DNA of 56,433 nucleotides, taken from NCBI RefSeq assembly GCF_900163545.1, contig NZ_FUHW01000009.1:1-56433 (forward strand), read 5' to 3'. The notes beneath the pieces were generated by a model. That model had not been told where the DNA came from. It made no database searches and saw only the letters and a list, made by a program, of their open reading frames with translations. This document shows, in pieces, positions 30,010 to 38,766 of the stretch; the first letter of the stretch is position 1, and the number at the start of each line of letters is the position of its first letter. The position numbers and the translations under genes were made by a program. This DNA comes from Arthrobacter rhombi (GTDB lineage Bacteria; Actinomycetota; Actinomycetes; Actinomycetales; Micrococcaceae).

Positions 30010-30759
30010 CTAGTGGTCCATCTTCGCGATCGAGCCGTTGACCAGGGCGCTATGCAGAGCCAGGCAGGCATCGCTGATTTCGCGCGCCGTCTCTGCCGCG
30101 CTGGCGCGGGAGGAGACATCACGCCGGCTGGCTAACGGGGCGACGGCCCGTTCAACCAGACCGATTTCACGGTCGGCAGCGGCACGGAAACCGCGCAGGT
30201 GACGTGGTTCGATCCCGTGACCAGCCAGTTTGGCACTGGCGGTGGCGATGCGCACGGCATGCTCATCGAAACGCTGATCGTCCTCGGTGATGATTCCGTA
30301 GGCCAACAGTTCCGACACGAGGTCATCCGAAGCCCCCGTCGCCCCTTGGAGTTCGGCCCGGGTCAGCGGCCTGGTGTGCCCGGCGATTTCCTGGGCCAGC
30401 TGGTCGGTCACGCTGCGCGGGGTCAACGTCAGGCCACCCGCCAACTGGTCGGGGCGCTCGCCTCGGTCGACGGCGTCCAAATAGTCCTTGATGACCTTCA
30501 GCGGAAGGTACTGGTCCCGTTGCAGGGACAAGATGAACCGCAGCCGGTCGATATCGGTGGCCGTGTACTTGCGGTATCCGGCGGCGGTGCGCTGCGGGGT
30601 GATCAGACCCTTTTCCTCGAGGAAACGGATCTTCGAGGCAGTGATCTGCGGGAAGTCCGCCGAGAGCTCGGTGAGGACCTCGCCGATATTGAGCACACTG
30701 GCCCGCGGGGTGTCGGCGCTGACGCCGAGACCCCGTCGGGAAGGTGCGGATGAAACCAC
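30010..30759 (-). CDS. ftsR: MerR-family regulator, FtsR-like
   Basis: The 249-residue product has an N-terminal MerR winged helix (LNIGEVLTELSADFPQITASKIRFLEEKGLI, then GYRKYTATDIDRLRFILSLQRDQYLPLKVIKDYL) and a longer C-terminal helical domain. It corresponds to C. glutamicum FtsR and mycobacterial Rv1828, which bind the ftsZ promoter region (family knowledge). The start is GTG, eleven bases after the garA stop, and no strong ribosome site is visible, so translation may depend on coupling. The order garA-ftsR-DUF151-MerR links phosphorylation signalling with control of cell division. Confidence 0.9.
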   Translation of the reverse strand: MVSSAPSRRGLGVSADTPRASVLNIGEVLTELSADFPQITASKIRFLEEKGLITPQRTAAGYRKYTATDIDRLRFILSLQRDQYLPLKVIKDYLDAVDRGERPDQLAGGLTLTPRSVTDQLAQEIAGHTRPLTRAELQGATGASDDLVSELLAYGIITEDDQRFDEHAVRIATASAKLAGHGIEPRHLRGFRAAADREIGLVERAVAPLASRRDVSSRASAAETAREISDACLALHSALVNGSIAKMDH

Positions 30760-30770
30760 AGGGATGACCG

Positions 30771-31247
30771 TCAGTCCTGCCGTGCGGCGGTGGTCGGGAC
30801 GGTACCCGAGTAGAACGTGAGACGGAACTTGCCGATGCGGACCTCGGATCCGGTGCGCAGGCGCACCGCGTCCACCCGGTCACCATTGACATAGGTGCCG
30901 TTGAGGCTGCCGGAGTCCACGACCTGGAATCCTTCGCCGTCACGGCGGAACTGGGCGTGCTTACGCGAGACCGTGACATCGTCAAGGAAAATATCGGCCT
31001 CCGGATGCCGGCCCACGGTGGACAGTTCCCCATCGAGCAGGAAACGGGCCCCACGGTTCGGCCCGGAATGGGCAATCAGCAGGGCCGAGCCTTCGGGAAG
31101 TGCGTTGACGGACGAGCGTTCCTCGGTCGACAGCGACGTCTCGGGAGTGCTCTCATCGCTGGCCGGAGGCAAGCCGATGCTGGTGGTCTCCGTAGCGGAT
31201 TCCTTGCGGTCCGCAGCGGTGTCCTCCCAACGGTTTTCGCCACTCAT
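30771..31247 (-). CDS. garA: GarA/OdhI-type FHA regulator
   Basis: The product has about 158 residues from the ATG at 31247, which has GGGAGGAA before it; the longer frame to 31319 is not supported. A disordered N-terminus carries the ETTS phosphorylation motif (ATETTSIGL), the site targeted by PknB/PknG-type kinases in GarA and OdhI. A C-terminal FHA domain follows (GRHPEADIFL, SRKHAQFRR, GSLNGTYVN). Unphosphorylated GarA binds and inhibits 2-oxoglutarate dehydrogenase and glutamate metabolism enzymes; phosphorylation makes the FHA domain bind its own tail. It is the first gene of its operon. Confidence 0.93.
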   Translation of the reverse strand: MSGENRWEDTAADRKESATETTSIGLPPASDESTPETSLSTEERSSVNALPEGSALLIAHSGPNRGARFLLDGELSTVGRHPEADIFLDDVTVSRKHAQFRRDGEGFQVVDSGSLNGTYVNGDRVDAVRLRTGSEVRIGKFRLTFYSGTVPTTAARQD

Positions 31248-31564
31248 GTGTTTCCTCCCTGAAATGCCACGTGCCTGCTTCGGCCATCGGGGCTGGTAGC
31301 GCCCAAATGGCGTGCCCACTTAGTGTTTTATCAAGCCTAGCCTACCGGTTATCCCCCGACGCAAGCTGGTCGTCATCATCTGAGCCCGGAGCGTTTGCGA
31401 GGACGTCCCTGATGTCTTATCCCCGCGGTACCCAAGAGAGGAACGACGGGAAAGCTCAGGGCCGAAACCTGGTTGATCCGCGGTCCTGGAGGTATGGAGC
31501 AGAGCACGGCAAGAAGGACCTTGCCTGAACGATGTTTCGTTCTGACAAGGTCCTTCTTGGCCGG
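31248..31564. promoter_or_regulatory. Intergenic region between garA and tRNA-Pro
   Basis: This stretch of about 317 bases has no convincing gene. On the garA side it must hold that operon's promoter; on the tRNA side it ends in the tRNA terminator. No clear -35/-10 pair could be fixed for garA, and the open frames in it lack ribosome sites and family features. Confidence 0.4.
31510..31559 (-). terminator. Terminator after tRNA-Pro
   Basis: Long hairpin: perfect 14-base outer arms CAAGAAGGACCTTG / CAAGGTCCTTCTTG, and an inner GAACGA / TCGTTC stem around TGTT. It begins six bases past the 3' end of the tRNA on the minus strand. There is no U tract. Confidence 0.78.
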
Positions 31565-31638
31565 TCGGGCTAGCGGGATTCGAACCCACGGCCTCCTGAC
31601 CCCCAGTCAGGCGCGCTACCAAGCTGCGCCATAGCCCG
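31565..31638 (-). tRNA. tRNA-Pro (anticodon GGG)
   Basis: The 74-base gene folds as a standard cloverleaf: acceptor arms CGGGCTA / TAGCCCG, anticodon stem CCTGA / TCAGG around CTGGGGG (anticodon GGG, reading CCC and CCU), and T arm GTGGG-TTCGAAT-CCCGC. The discriminator base is A and CCA is not encoded. It lies between der and garA. Confidence 0.96.
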
Positions 31639-31722
31639 GCGGTTTCGCAGCCGTTATCCCGTCCAAGAGGGGCGGGTGCCGTCTGCGAAAAGCTCCTCGG
31701 CTACTCTACCTCATTTTCTGTT

Positions 31723-33261
31723 CTACTTTGACCGCCCACGCTTCTCCCGGACGCGCATGCTGACCTCGATCGGGGTCCCTTCGAAACTGAAGGTCTCCCG
31801 CAGCCGCCGGGTGATGAACCGACGGTATCCGGGATCCAGGAATCCGGTGGTGAACAGCACGAAGCGCGGTGGGCGCGACGAGGCCTGGGTGGCGAAGAGG
31901 ATCCGCGGCTGCTTTCCCCCACGCACCGGGTGCGGGTGCGCGGAAACGAGTTCACCGAAGAAGGCGTTGAGCTTGCCGGTGGGGATGCGACGGTCCCAGG
32001 ATTCCAGCGCGAGGTCCAGGGCCGGGACGAGTTTTTCCTTATGCCACCCGGTGGCCGCCGAAATATTCACTCGTGGCGCCCAGTCAACATGGGCCAGGTC
32101 CTGTTCGACTTCCCGCTCGAGGTAATGGCGGCGTTCGTCGTCGAGCAAGTCCCATTTATTGAAGGCCAGGACCATGGCACGGCCCGAATCGATGCCGGTT
32201 TGCAGGATCCTCACGTCCTGTTCGCTGAGGACCTCGTCGACGGCCAACAGGACGACGGCAACTTCGGCCTTCTCCAGCGCCGATTGGGTGCGCAAGGACG
32301 CGTAATAGTCGGAGCCGACGGCCATATGCTGGCGGCGACGGATTCCTGCGGTGTCCACGAACCGCCAGGTGCGTCCACCGATGTCAACCAGCTCGTCCAC
32401 CGGGTCTCGGGTGGTTCCTGCGGTGTCGTCAACGACGACGCGCTCAGAACCTGCCAACTTATTGAGCAGTGAGGACTTGCCCACGTTCGGACGCCCGATG
32501 AGGGCCACCCGGCGGGGGCCTCCGGTGGGGATCGGCGAGCCGACCGCCGAATAGGCCGGCAGCTTCTCCAACAGGTCATCGAGCAGGTCGGCCGTGCCAC
32601 GCCCGTGCAAGGCGGAGACCGGGTACGGCTGGCCGAAGCCCAGGCTCCAGAGGGAGGCGGCATCGGCTTCCTGGGATTCCCCGTCGACCTTATTGGCCAC
32701 CAGGAACACCGGCTTCTTCTGTCGACGCAGCATCTTCACGACCAGTTCGTCGGTGGCGGTGGCCCCGACGGCGGAATCGACGACGAAAACAATCGCGTCG
32801 GATAGATCGGCTGCCAGCTCGGCCTGGTCGGCGACGCGGGCGTGGATCCCCTTGGCGTCGTGTTCCCAGCCGCCGGTGTCCACCAGGGTGAAGTCACGTC
32901 CGCTCCACTCGGCACGGTAGGACACCCGGTCGCGGGTGACTCCGGGAACATCCTCGACCACTGCTTCGCGGCGGCCGATGATCCGGTTGACCAACGTCGA
33001 TTTGCCGACGTTGGGTCGGCCGATGATGGCCACCACGGGTGGTGCTTTTTCCTCAGCCACCTCGAAGTCATCGTCGTCGAGGTGGGACAGCAGCTCGGTG
33101 TCCTCGTCGTCGAGATCGTAGTCAGCTAGGCCTTCACGCAAGGAAGCGGCGCGTTGCTCGGCCTCTTCATCGGTGATCAGGTCAAGTTTTTCGGCGACGT
33201 GGTCCTCTCCCGAGGGGACGTATTCGTCTCCGTCGCCGGGAACGGCGGCGTGATCGGTCAT
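31723..33261 (-). CDS. der: Ribosome assembly GTPase Der (EngA)
   Basis: This essential GTPase has two G domains in tandem and matures the 50S subunit. The 512-residue product has P-loops [12 protein letters not shown] and [12 protein letters not shown], switch II segments DTGGWE and DTAGIR, and specificity motifs NKVD and NKWD. It ends in a KH-like domain with a basic tail. An acidic N-terminal extension of about 75 residues precedes the first G domain, typical for actinobacteria. It is the last protein gene of the operon, in the same order as cmk-engA (Rv1712-Rv1713). Confidence 0.97.
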   Translation of the reverse strand: MTDHAAVPGDGDEYVPSGEDHVAEKLDLITDEEAEQRAASLREGLADYDLDDEDTELLSHLDDDDFEVAEEKAPPVVAIIGRPNVGKSTLVNRIIGRREAVVEDVPGVTRDRVSYRAEWSGRDFTLVDTGGWEHDAKGIHARVADQAELAADLSDAIVFVVDSAVGATATDELVVKMLRRQKKPVFLVANKVDGESQEADAASLWSLGFGQPYPVSALHGRGTADLLDDLLEKLPAYSAVGSPIPTGGPRRVALIGRPNVGKSSLLNKLAGSERVVVDDTAGTTRDPVDELVDIGGRTWRFVDTAGIRRRQHMAVGSDYYASLRTQSALEKAEVAVVLLAVDEVLSEQDVRILQTGIDSGRAMVLAFNKWDLLDDERRHYLEREVEQDLAHVDWAPRVNISAATGWHKEKLVPALDLALESWDRRIPTGKLNAFFGELVSAHPHPVRGGKQPRILFATQASSRPPRFVLFTTGFLDPGYRRFITRRLRETFSFEGTPIEVSMRVREKRGRSK

Positions 33262-33343
33262 GTTCAGGGGTTTCCTTTGTTCGCCGCTTCCGCCCTACGC
33301 GGAAGCACTTACCATTTTTGCACGCTTTGGGGCCCGCAGCTCA

Positions 33344-34012
33344 TCAGGCCGGAGCGTCGGCAGCCTCCACGACGGAGAGCACCGCTTGTACCGTCTGCTC
33401 GAAATCCAGGTCGGAGGAATCGACGGTCACCACTCCGTCGGCCGCAGTGGTGAAACTGGTAACCGTGGAATCCTTGGCGTCGCGGGCGACGACCTGACGC
33501 TGCAGGTCCTCGCCGCTCTGGGTGCCGCCGAGCTGCAAACCACGGCGGGCCATCCGTACTTCCTCACGGGCGGTGAGGAGGATCCTGGCCGGGGCGTCGG
33601 GGGCCACCACGGTGGTGATGTCTCGCCCTTCGGCGACGATTCGCTCGTGCCCGGCAATAATCTCCTGCTGGCGGCGAACCAGTTCGGCCCGGACCTCAAG
33701 GATGACGGCGACCGAGGAGACGGCCTCGGAGACGTGGGGGGCGCGGATGGCCTCGGACACGTCGGCCCCATTGACCGTCACCTGTTCCGCGTCGGGCTCG
33801 GTACCGATCTGCACGGAGGCCGCCCTCACCGCGGTGATGATGGCTTCCGAGTCGTGGAGATCAGTTCCGGCTTCGAGGCAGGCATAGGTCAGCGCCCGGT
33901 ACATGGCACCGGTATCCAGGTAGGCTGCGCCGAGCCGGCGGGCCACCTCCTTCGACACCGATGATTTGCCGCTGCCTGATGGGCCGTCGATGGCCACCAC
34001 TAGATTCTGCAC
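33344..34012 (-). CDS. cmk: Cytidylate kinase
   Basis: The 222-residue enzyme phosphorylates CMP and dCMP to the diphosphates. The P-loop is GPSGSGKSS at residues 10-18, with the CMP-binding LDTGAMYRA segment and the ARILLTAREEVRMARR lid region. The start is GTG, directly abutting the TAA of tyrA (TAAGTG), so the genes are translationally linked. It lies upstream of der, with an 82-base gap. Confidence 0.96.
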   Translation of the reverse strand: MQNLVVAIDGPSGSGKSSVSKEVARRLGAAYLDTGAMYRALTYACLEAGTDLHDSEAIITAVRAASVQIGTEPDAEQVTVNGADVSEAIRAPHVSEAVSSVAVILEVRAELVRRQQEIIAGHERIVAEGRDITTVVAPDAPARILLTAREEVRMARRGLQLGGTQSGEDLQRQVVARDAKDSTVTSFTTAADGVVTVDSSDLDFEQTVQAVLSVVEAADAPA

Positions 34013-35116
34013 TTACTGCACTACCTTCCATGAGCGTTCGGTGAGGGCCTCCATGAGTTCCTGGCTGCGCCCCGGTAAAACTGAGATTTCGACCATACCT
34101 ACCTGATGGCCCGAGGAGTGTTCCATCCGCAGGTCCTCCAGGTTGATTCCCGCGTCCCCGACATCGGCCAGCAAGTGGGCGATCTGCCCCGGACGGTCGT
34201 CCACGATGACGGTGACCACGGCGAAGGCCTGGGGTGGGGAACCGTGTTTGCCGGGGATCCGCGCCTGCCCGGCATTGCCCTCCCCCATGAGTTCGGCCAG
34301 ATCCAACAGGGCACCGGGGCCGTCGGGGTCCTCCAACGTGGAGATGAGGCGATTCAGGTCTTCCCGCAAACCGTGCAGGATATCGACGAGTTCGGGGGCG
34401 TTGTTGCTCAGGATCTGGATCCAGAGCCGGGGGTCCGAAGCGGCGATGCGGGTCGTATCGCGCAGCCCGTTGCCGGCCAGGGCCAGCGTATGAGCCGGGG
34501 CATTGAGCAGTCGCGAGGCCAAGAGCGAGGAGGCGATCTGCGGAAAATGTGAGATGAGCGCGACGGCCGCATCATGTTCCCCGGCGTCCAACCGGTGGAC
34601 GGTGGCGCCCAGGTCGATGGCCAGATCCGCGGCGATGACCACACTGGATTCCCGGGAGCCCGGATGCGCACAAATAACCCACGGCATGGCCGTGAATAAT
34701 TCGCCGCGGGCCGCCGCGGGACCAGATTTCTCCCGCCCGGCCATGGGGTGGGTCCCCACATAGCGGGATAAATCGGTTTCGGTCAGCCGTTCATCGGCTT
34801 TCAGCCGGCGCAGAATGGAGGTCTTGACGCTGGCGATGTCCACCACCGTCGCCCGCGGGTGGGCCCTGAGGGCGTCGGAAACCACCGAAGCCGTCACGTC
34901 CGGAGGCGATGCCACCACGACCAGCAGTGGCTCGGGCGTGACACCGGGCTCGTACAGGGTTCCGGCACCGATATCCTGCGCAACCCGCGCAGCGGTCGGC
35001 GAGGTATCGGCCAACGAGACCTGGACGCCGAGCCGGCTCAACCCGAGTCCGACGCTCGCGCCGAGCAGTCCGGTACCGATCACCAGCACCGGACCGGATA
35101 CGTGTGCAGCAACCAC
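34013..35116 (-). CDS. tyrA: Prephenate dehydrogenase with ACT domain
   Basis: The 367-residue enzyme of tyrosine synthesis oxidatively decarboxylates prephenate (or arogenate). An N-terminal dinucleotide fold (GTGLLGASVGLGL, residues 14-26) leads into the TyrA motif YVGTHPMAGREKSG. The C-terminal 75 residues form an ACT domain (VIVDDRPGQIAHLLADVGDAGINLEDL), which usually senses tyrosine for feedback control. The start is GTG, three bases after the rluB stop. The window thus holds both the first enzyme (aroG) and one branch end of aromatic synthesis. Confidence 0.94.
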   Translation of the reverse strand: MVAAHVSGPVLVIGTGLLGASVGLGLSRLGVQVSLADTSPTAARVAQDIGAGTLYEPGVTPEPLLVVVASPPDVTASVVSDALRAHPRATVVDIASVKTSILRRLKADERLTETDLSRYVGTHPMAGREKSGPAAARGELFTAMPWVICAHPGSRESSVVIAADLAIDLGATVHRLDAGEHDAAVALISHFPQIASSLLASRLLNAPAHTLALAGNGLRDTTRIAASDPRLWIQILSNNAPELVDILHGLREDLNRLISTLEDPDGPGALLDLAELMGEGNAGQARIPGKHGSPPQAFAVVTVIVDDRPGQIAHLLADVGDAGINLEDLRMEHSSGHQVGMVEISVLPGRSQELMEALTERSWKVVQ

Positions 35117-35119
35117 CAG

Positions 35120-36145
35120 TTACATACCCACTTCGGAAAGCAGGTGGCCTACTTCGTGGTGGCCGAGCTGACGGATGGTGCCCTGCTTCTGGTCGCCCAG
35201 ACGGATCGGGCCCATCTGCACGCGCACCAGGCGTTTGACCGGGTGGCCGACAGCATCGAAAAGCCGACGGACGATCCGGTTACGCCCCGAGTGCAGGATC
35301 ACCTCCACCAGCACCTTGCCCGGAGTGGAGTCGACGAGTTTGAAGGAGTCGACGCTGGCGATGCCGTCCTCGAGCTTGATCCCGTTCTTCATTTCGGCAC
35401 CGATGCCGTGGGCCATCGGTCCGGGAACCTGGACCAGGTAGGTTTTGGGGATCTCGTAGGAGGGGTGGGTCAACCGGTTGGCCAGCTCCCCATCGTTGGT
35501 GAGCAACAGCAGCCCTTCGGTGTTCACGTCGAGGCGGCCCACGTGGAAGAGGCGTTCGCTCTTCTTGCGCAGGAAGTCCGAGACGCATGGGCGGCCCTCG
35601 GGATCCTCCATCGTGGAGACGACGCCGCGGGGCTTGTTGAAGACGAAGTACTTCATCGTCTCGTTCAGCTGGATGCGCATGCCGTCGACGTGGATGCTCT
35701 CGGAGGAGGGGTCCACCCGGATGCCCAGTTCGGTGACGATCTCTCCGTTGACCTCCACTCGCCCGGCGGTGATCATTTCCTCACTGACCCGGCGTGAGGC
35801 GACGCCTGCGTTGGCCATCACCTTCTGCAAACGGACGCCGTCCTGGTCCTGACCCTGATCGGTGCGCGGTGTGGTGCGTTTCTGGGAGGCCGGACGGTTC
35901 TTCTTCACCGGTCCGAGGTTGCGGCCGAAGCGTTCGCCGCCGAAGGCCTGCGGGCCACGCGGGGCCGAAGGGGACTGGTCCTTCTTGGGTGCGCCTTGTT
36001 TCTTGGCACCGAAGCTACCCCCTGATTTGGGGCCCTGCTTCGGACCGTCCTGTCGTCGTCCGGAAGCGCCGCGCCCGGCACCCTGGCCGGGCGTTGACCG
36101 GCGTTGATTGCCGCGGCCTGCGCCTGAATTGGATCCCTGGGTCAT
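35120..36145 (-). CDS. rluB: 23S rRNA pseudouridine synthase, RluB family
   Basis: The first 100 of 341 residues are a basic, Gly/Arg/Lys-rich disordered extension. An S4-like domain follows (VRLQKVMANAGVASRRVSEEMI), then the catalytic domain with Asp in GRLDVNTEGLLLLTNDG. This family modifies U2605 (E. coli numbering) near the peptidyl transferase centre. The actinobacterial long N-terminus is normal for the group. It lies between scpB and tyrA in the segregation/ribosome operon, matching Rv1711. Confidence 0.93.
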   Translation of the reverse strand: MTQGSNSGAGRGNQRRSTPGQGAGRGASGRRQDGPKQGPKSGGSFGAKKQGAPKKDQSPSAPRGPQAFGGERFGRNLGPVKKNRPASQKRTTPRTDQGQDQDGVRLQKVMANAGVASRRVSEEMITAGRVEVNGEIVTELGIRVDPSSESIHVDGMRIQLNETMKYFVFNKPRGVVSTMEDPEGRPCVSDFLRKKSERLFHVGRLDVNTEGLLLLTNDGELANRLTHPSYEIPKTYLVQVPGPMAHGIGAEMKNGIKLEDGIASVDSFKLVDSTPGKVLVEVILHSGRNRIVRRLFDAVGHPVKRLVRVQMGPIRLGDQKQGTIRQLGHHEVGHLLSEVGM

Positions 36146-36178
36146 GTCGATTCCTTCGTTACATACTGAGGTGGTGGT

Positions 36179-36784
36179 TTAGAACTGGACGTCGTCGTAG
36201 TGCTCGAGGTCGTCCAGTCCGGGCAGATGAGGGGAGAGCTGCGGCAGGTCCGCCACGCTGTCCACCCCCAATCTTTCCAGAAAATAGTTGGTGGTCCGAT
36301 ACAGCATGGCACCCGAAGTCGGATCCGTCCCCTCTTCCGCGACCAAACCACGCAGCGAAAGGGTCCTGACGACGGAGTCGACGTTGACCCCGCGGATCGC
36401 CGCGATGCGGGCGCGGGAGACCGGTTGCCGGTAGGCGATCACCGCCAGCGTCTCCAGTGCAGCCTGCGATAAACGGGAGGTGGCCCCATCCAAGACGAAG
36501 CGGGAGACAACGGGAGCAAAGTCACGTTTTGAATAGACCCGCCAGCCTCCTGCCAGCTCACGTAGCTCAAACCCATGGTGCAGGTCATAGTCGTTGTGCA
36601 GTTCACGGAGCAGTTCGCGGATTCGCTGCACCTCCACGTCGAGAACCTCTGCCAACCGCAACGCGGTGACCGGTTCGTCGGCGACCATCAACACTGCCTC
36701 GATGGCCGCCCGCGCCCCGCCCGGAAGTTCTTCAACGGGAAGCCCATCAGTCCGGGACTGCGCCCCGCCGTCATCCTGGGTCAT
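36179..36784 (-). CDS. scpB: Segregation and condensation protein B
   Basis: The protein has about 201 residues from the ATG at 36784, which has GGAGG seven bases before it and overlaps the scpA stop (ATGA). The frame is open to 36865 without support. Two winged-helix domains are visible, with AAIEAVLMVADEPVTALRLAEVL at the start and SQAALETLAVIAYRQPVSRARIAAIRGVNVD in the second. ScpB dimers bind ScpA in the SMC complex that compacts and separates chromosomes. Confidence 0.95.
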   Translation of the reverse strand: MTQDDGGAQSRTDGLPVEELPGGARAAIEAVLMVADEPVTALRLAEVLDVEVQRIRELLRELHNDYDLHHGFELRELAGGWRVYSKRDFAPVVSRFVLDGATSRLSQAALETLAVIAYRQPVSRARIAAIRGVNVDSVVRTLSLRGLVAEEGTDPTSGAMLYRTTNYFLERLGVDSVADLPQLSPHLPGLDDLEHYDDVQF

Positions 36785-37680
36785 GGCTGGTCCTCCTGTA
36801 CTGAGGGGGTTGCTGCGACCGGCACGGGCAGCTGATGGTTTGCGGTCTCCGTTGCGGGTTGCCACGGTCCGGCGTCCTGGTTCCAGAAGATCAGCAGCTC
36901 CCCCAGCGGGCCCGCCTGATCGAATCCGACGAATCTGTCACGAAATAGATCCAGTAAGGCCAGGAACTTGGCGATCACCATGGGGGTTTCCGGAGCGTCG
37001 GCCACCAGCTCCGCGAAACTGACCGAGGCACCCCCCGTGAGGCGGGCGGCAATCAGTTCGGCCTGTTCACGCACGCTCACCGTGGGGGCGTGCAGGTGTT
37101 CGAGACCGACTTCGGTCGGTTCGACCGGTTGAGGTTCCATGGCTTTGCGGGCCAACCGGGCCAAGGTGGCCGGGTTGGTGGTGAAGACCAGTTCGGGCAA
37201 CAACGCCGCGAAACCGGGTTCGAGGGCGACCCTGCGTGGGTAGCGTTCGGTTTCCTCGGCGAGGCGCTCCGAGAATTGCCCGGCGATGGCCTTGAAGGCC
37301 CGGTACTGCAGGAGCCGGGCGAAGAGGAGGTCGCGGGCCTCGAGCAGGGCGATGTCTTCATCGGATTCAACCTCACCGGTGGGCAGCAATCGTGCCGCCT
37401 TCAGATCCAGCAAGGTGGAGGCCACCACCAGGAACGACGTCGTCTCCTCCAGGGCGCCTTCGCCCTTGCGTTCACGCAGGACACGCAGGTAGGCGATGAA
37501 TTCGTCGGTGACCTTCGCCAGAGCGATCTCGGTGATGTCGAGCTGGTGTTTGCCGATGAGGTTCAGCAGCACGTCGAAGGGCCCGGAGAAGTTCTCCAGG
37601 GCCACGGCGAAGCCACCGGTCGCCTCCGGTTCGGTCACGGCGGACGGCGACACGGTGTCCGCCAGGTCCGCCGCCGTCAT
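36781..37680 (-). CDS. scpA: Segregation and condensation protein A
   Basis: The 299-residue kleisin bridges SMC heads. The N-terminus carries the family signature FSGPFDVLLNLIGKHQLDITEIALAKVTDEFIAYL (about residues 30-64), and the C-terminus carries the winged helix that binds SMC. It overlaps the stop of the upstream parA gene (TAATG) and the start of scpB, so the three are coupled. The linker between residues 170 and 220 is less conserved. Confidence 0.95.
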   Translation of the reverse strand: MTAADLADTVSPSAVTEPEATGGFAVALENFSGPFDVLLNLIGKHQLDITEIALAKVTDEFIAYLRVLRERKGEGALEETTSFLVVASTLLDLKAARLLPTGEVESDEDIALLEARDLLFARLLQYRAFKAIAGQFSERLAEETERYPRRVALEPGFAALLPELVFTTNPATLARLARKAMEPQPVEPTEVGLEHLHAPTVSVREQAELIAARLTGGASVSFAELVADAPETPMVIAKFLALLDLFRDRFVGFDQAGPLGELLIFWNQDAGPWQPATETANHQLPVPVAATPSVQEDQP

Positions 37681-38588
37681 TACGGGGCGCCGCCGCGGCT
37701 GATGAGCTCCTTGGCCAGCATCCGGTAGGACTCCGCCCCCGGATGGTTGGTCGCATAGCTGGTGATCGGCTCGGCGGCGACGTTGGCATCGGCAAACTTG
37801 ATCGTGCGTTTAATGACCGTTTCGAAGACCTGGTCCCCGAAGGCTTCCACGAGTCGGCCGATGACTTCCCGGGAATGCAGGGTTCTGGCGTCGTACATGG
37901 TGGTCAGGACGCCATCGATCTGCAGCGAGGGGTTCAGCCGGTCCTGGACCTTGTCGATGGTCTCCACCAGCAGGGCCACGGCGCGCAGGGCGAAGAACTC
38001 GGCGGTCAGCGGGATGATCACCCCGTGAGCGGCGGTCAGCGCGTTGACGGTCAGCAGGCCCAGCGACGGCTGGCAGTCGATGAGGATGACGTCGTAATCA
38101 TCGGAGACCTTGCGCAAGGCACGTTCAAGCACCTGTTCGCGGGCTACCTCGTTGACCAGCTGGACCTCGGCGGCCGATAGGTCGATGTTCGCCGGCAACA
38201 GGTCGATGTTCTCGACGTCGGTGTTCAGGATCGCATCATGGATACTGGTCTTGCGTTCGAGCAGCACGTTGTAGACGGTGATGTCCAGTTCATGCGGGTT
38301 GGTCCCGAACCCGGCGCTGAGGGCCCCTTGCGGGTCGAAGTCGACCAAGAGGACCTTGCGGCCGTATTCGGCGAGCGCCGCAGCCAGGTTGATGGTCGAG
38401 GTCGTTTTACCGACCCCGCCCTTCTGGTTCACCATCGCGATGACGCGGGCCGGACCGTGGCTTTCCAACGGCTGTGGTTCGGGGAACTTCGTCAGGGGTC
38501 GACCGGTCGGACCGACCACTGGTGGCTCCTTCAGCAACCCTGCCGTCCGAGTCCTCGAACCCTTTTCCTCGCTCACGGTATGAACCAC
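37680..38588 (-). CDS. ParA/Soj-family ATPase of the scpAB operon
   Basis: The 302-residue product has the deviant Walker A NQKGGVGKTTSTINLA near residue 55, the VDFDPQGALSAGFG switch I and the DCQPSLGLL switch II. A 50-residue lead precedes the domain. It corresponds to Rv1708, the ParA-like gene just before scpA, and is distinct from the oriC parA. The start is GTG; a second GTG at 38576 is an alternative. It is probably the first gene of the parA-scpA-scpB-rluB-tyrA-cmk-der operon. No ParB partner is nearby. Confidence 0.92.
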   Translation of the reverse strand: MVHTVSEEKGSRTRTAGLLKEPPVVGPTGRPLTKFPEPQPLESHGPARVIAMVNQKGGVGKTTSTINLAAALAEYGRKVLLVDFDPQGALSAGFGTNPHELDITVYNVLLERKTSIHDAILNTDVENIDLLPANIDLSAAEVQLVNEVAREQVLERALRKVSDDYDVILIDCQPSLGLLTVNALTAAHGVIIPLTAEFFALRAVALLVETIDKVQDRLNPSLQIDGVLTTMYDARTLHSREVIGRLVEAFGDQVFETVIKRTIKFADANVAAEPITSYATNHPGAESYRMLAKELISRGGAP

Positions 38589-38714
38589 GCTTCCGATCGT
38601 TGCTTGTATCTCACTGCTTAGCCTCTAGGCTATCGCCGCAGCAGTGCGCAACCGTGCAGGTTTGCCGGCGAACGGCGAGCCTTTACCTTGAAGCTGAACT
38701 CGAGGGTTGGCCGC

Positions 38715-38740
38715 TCCGGGGCGGCGTTCAACGCCCCGGA
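38715..38740 (-). terminator. Hairpin after prpE
   Basis: Perfect nine-base-pair stem TCCGGGGCG / CGCCCCGGA with an eight-base loop, 27 bases past the prpE stop on the minus strand. It separates the prp island from the parA operon. Confidence 0.55.
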
Positions 38741-38766
38741 AAGGCGAGCCCGGCCCCCTCGACCAC

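Noticed and set aside
31271..31528. 85-residue frame between garA and the tRNA
   Set aside because: No ribosome site and no family features, and it overlaps the garA leader and the tRNA terminator.
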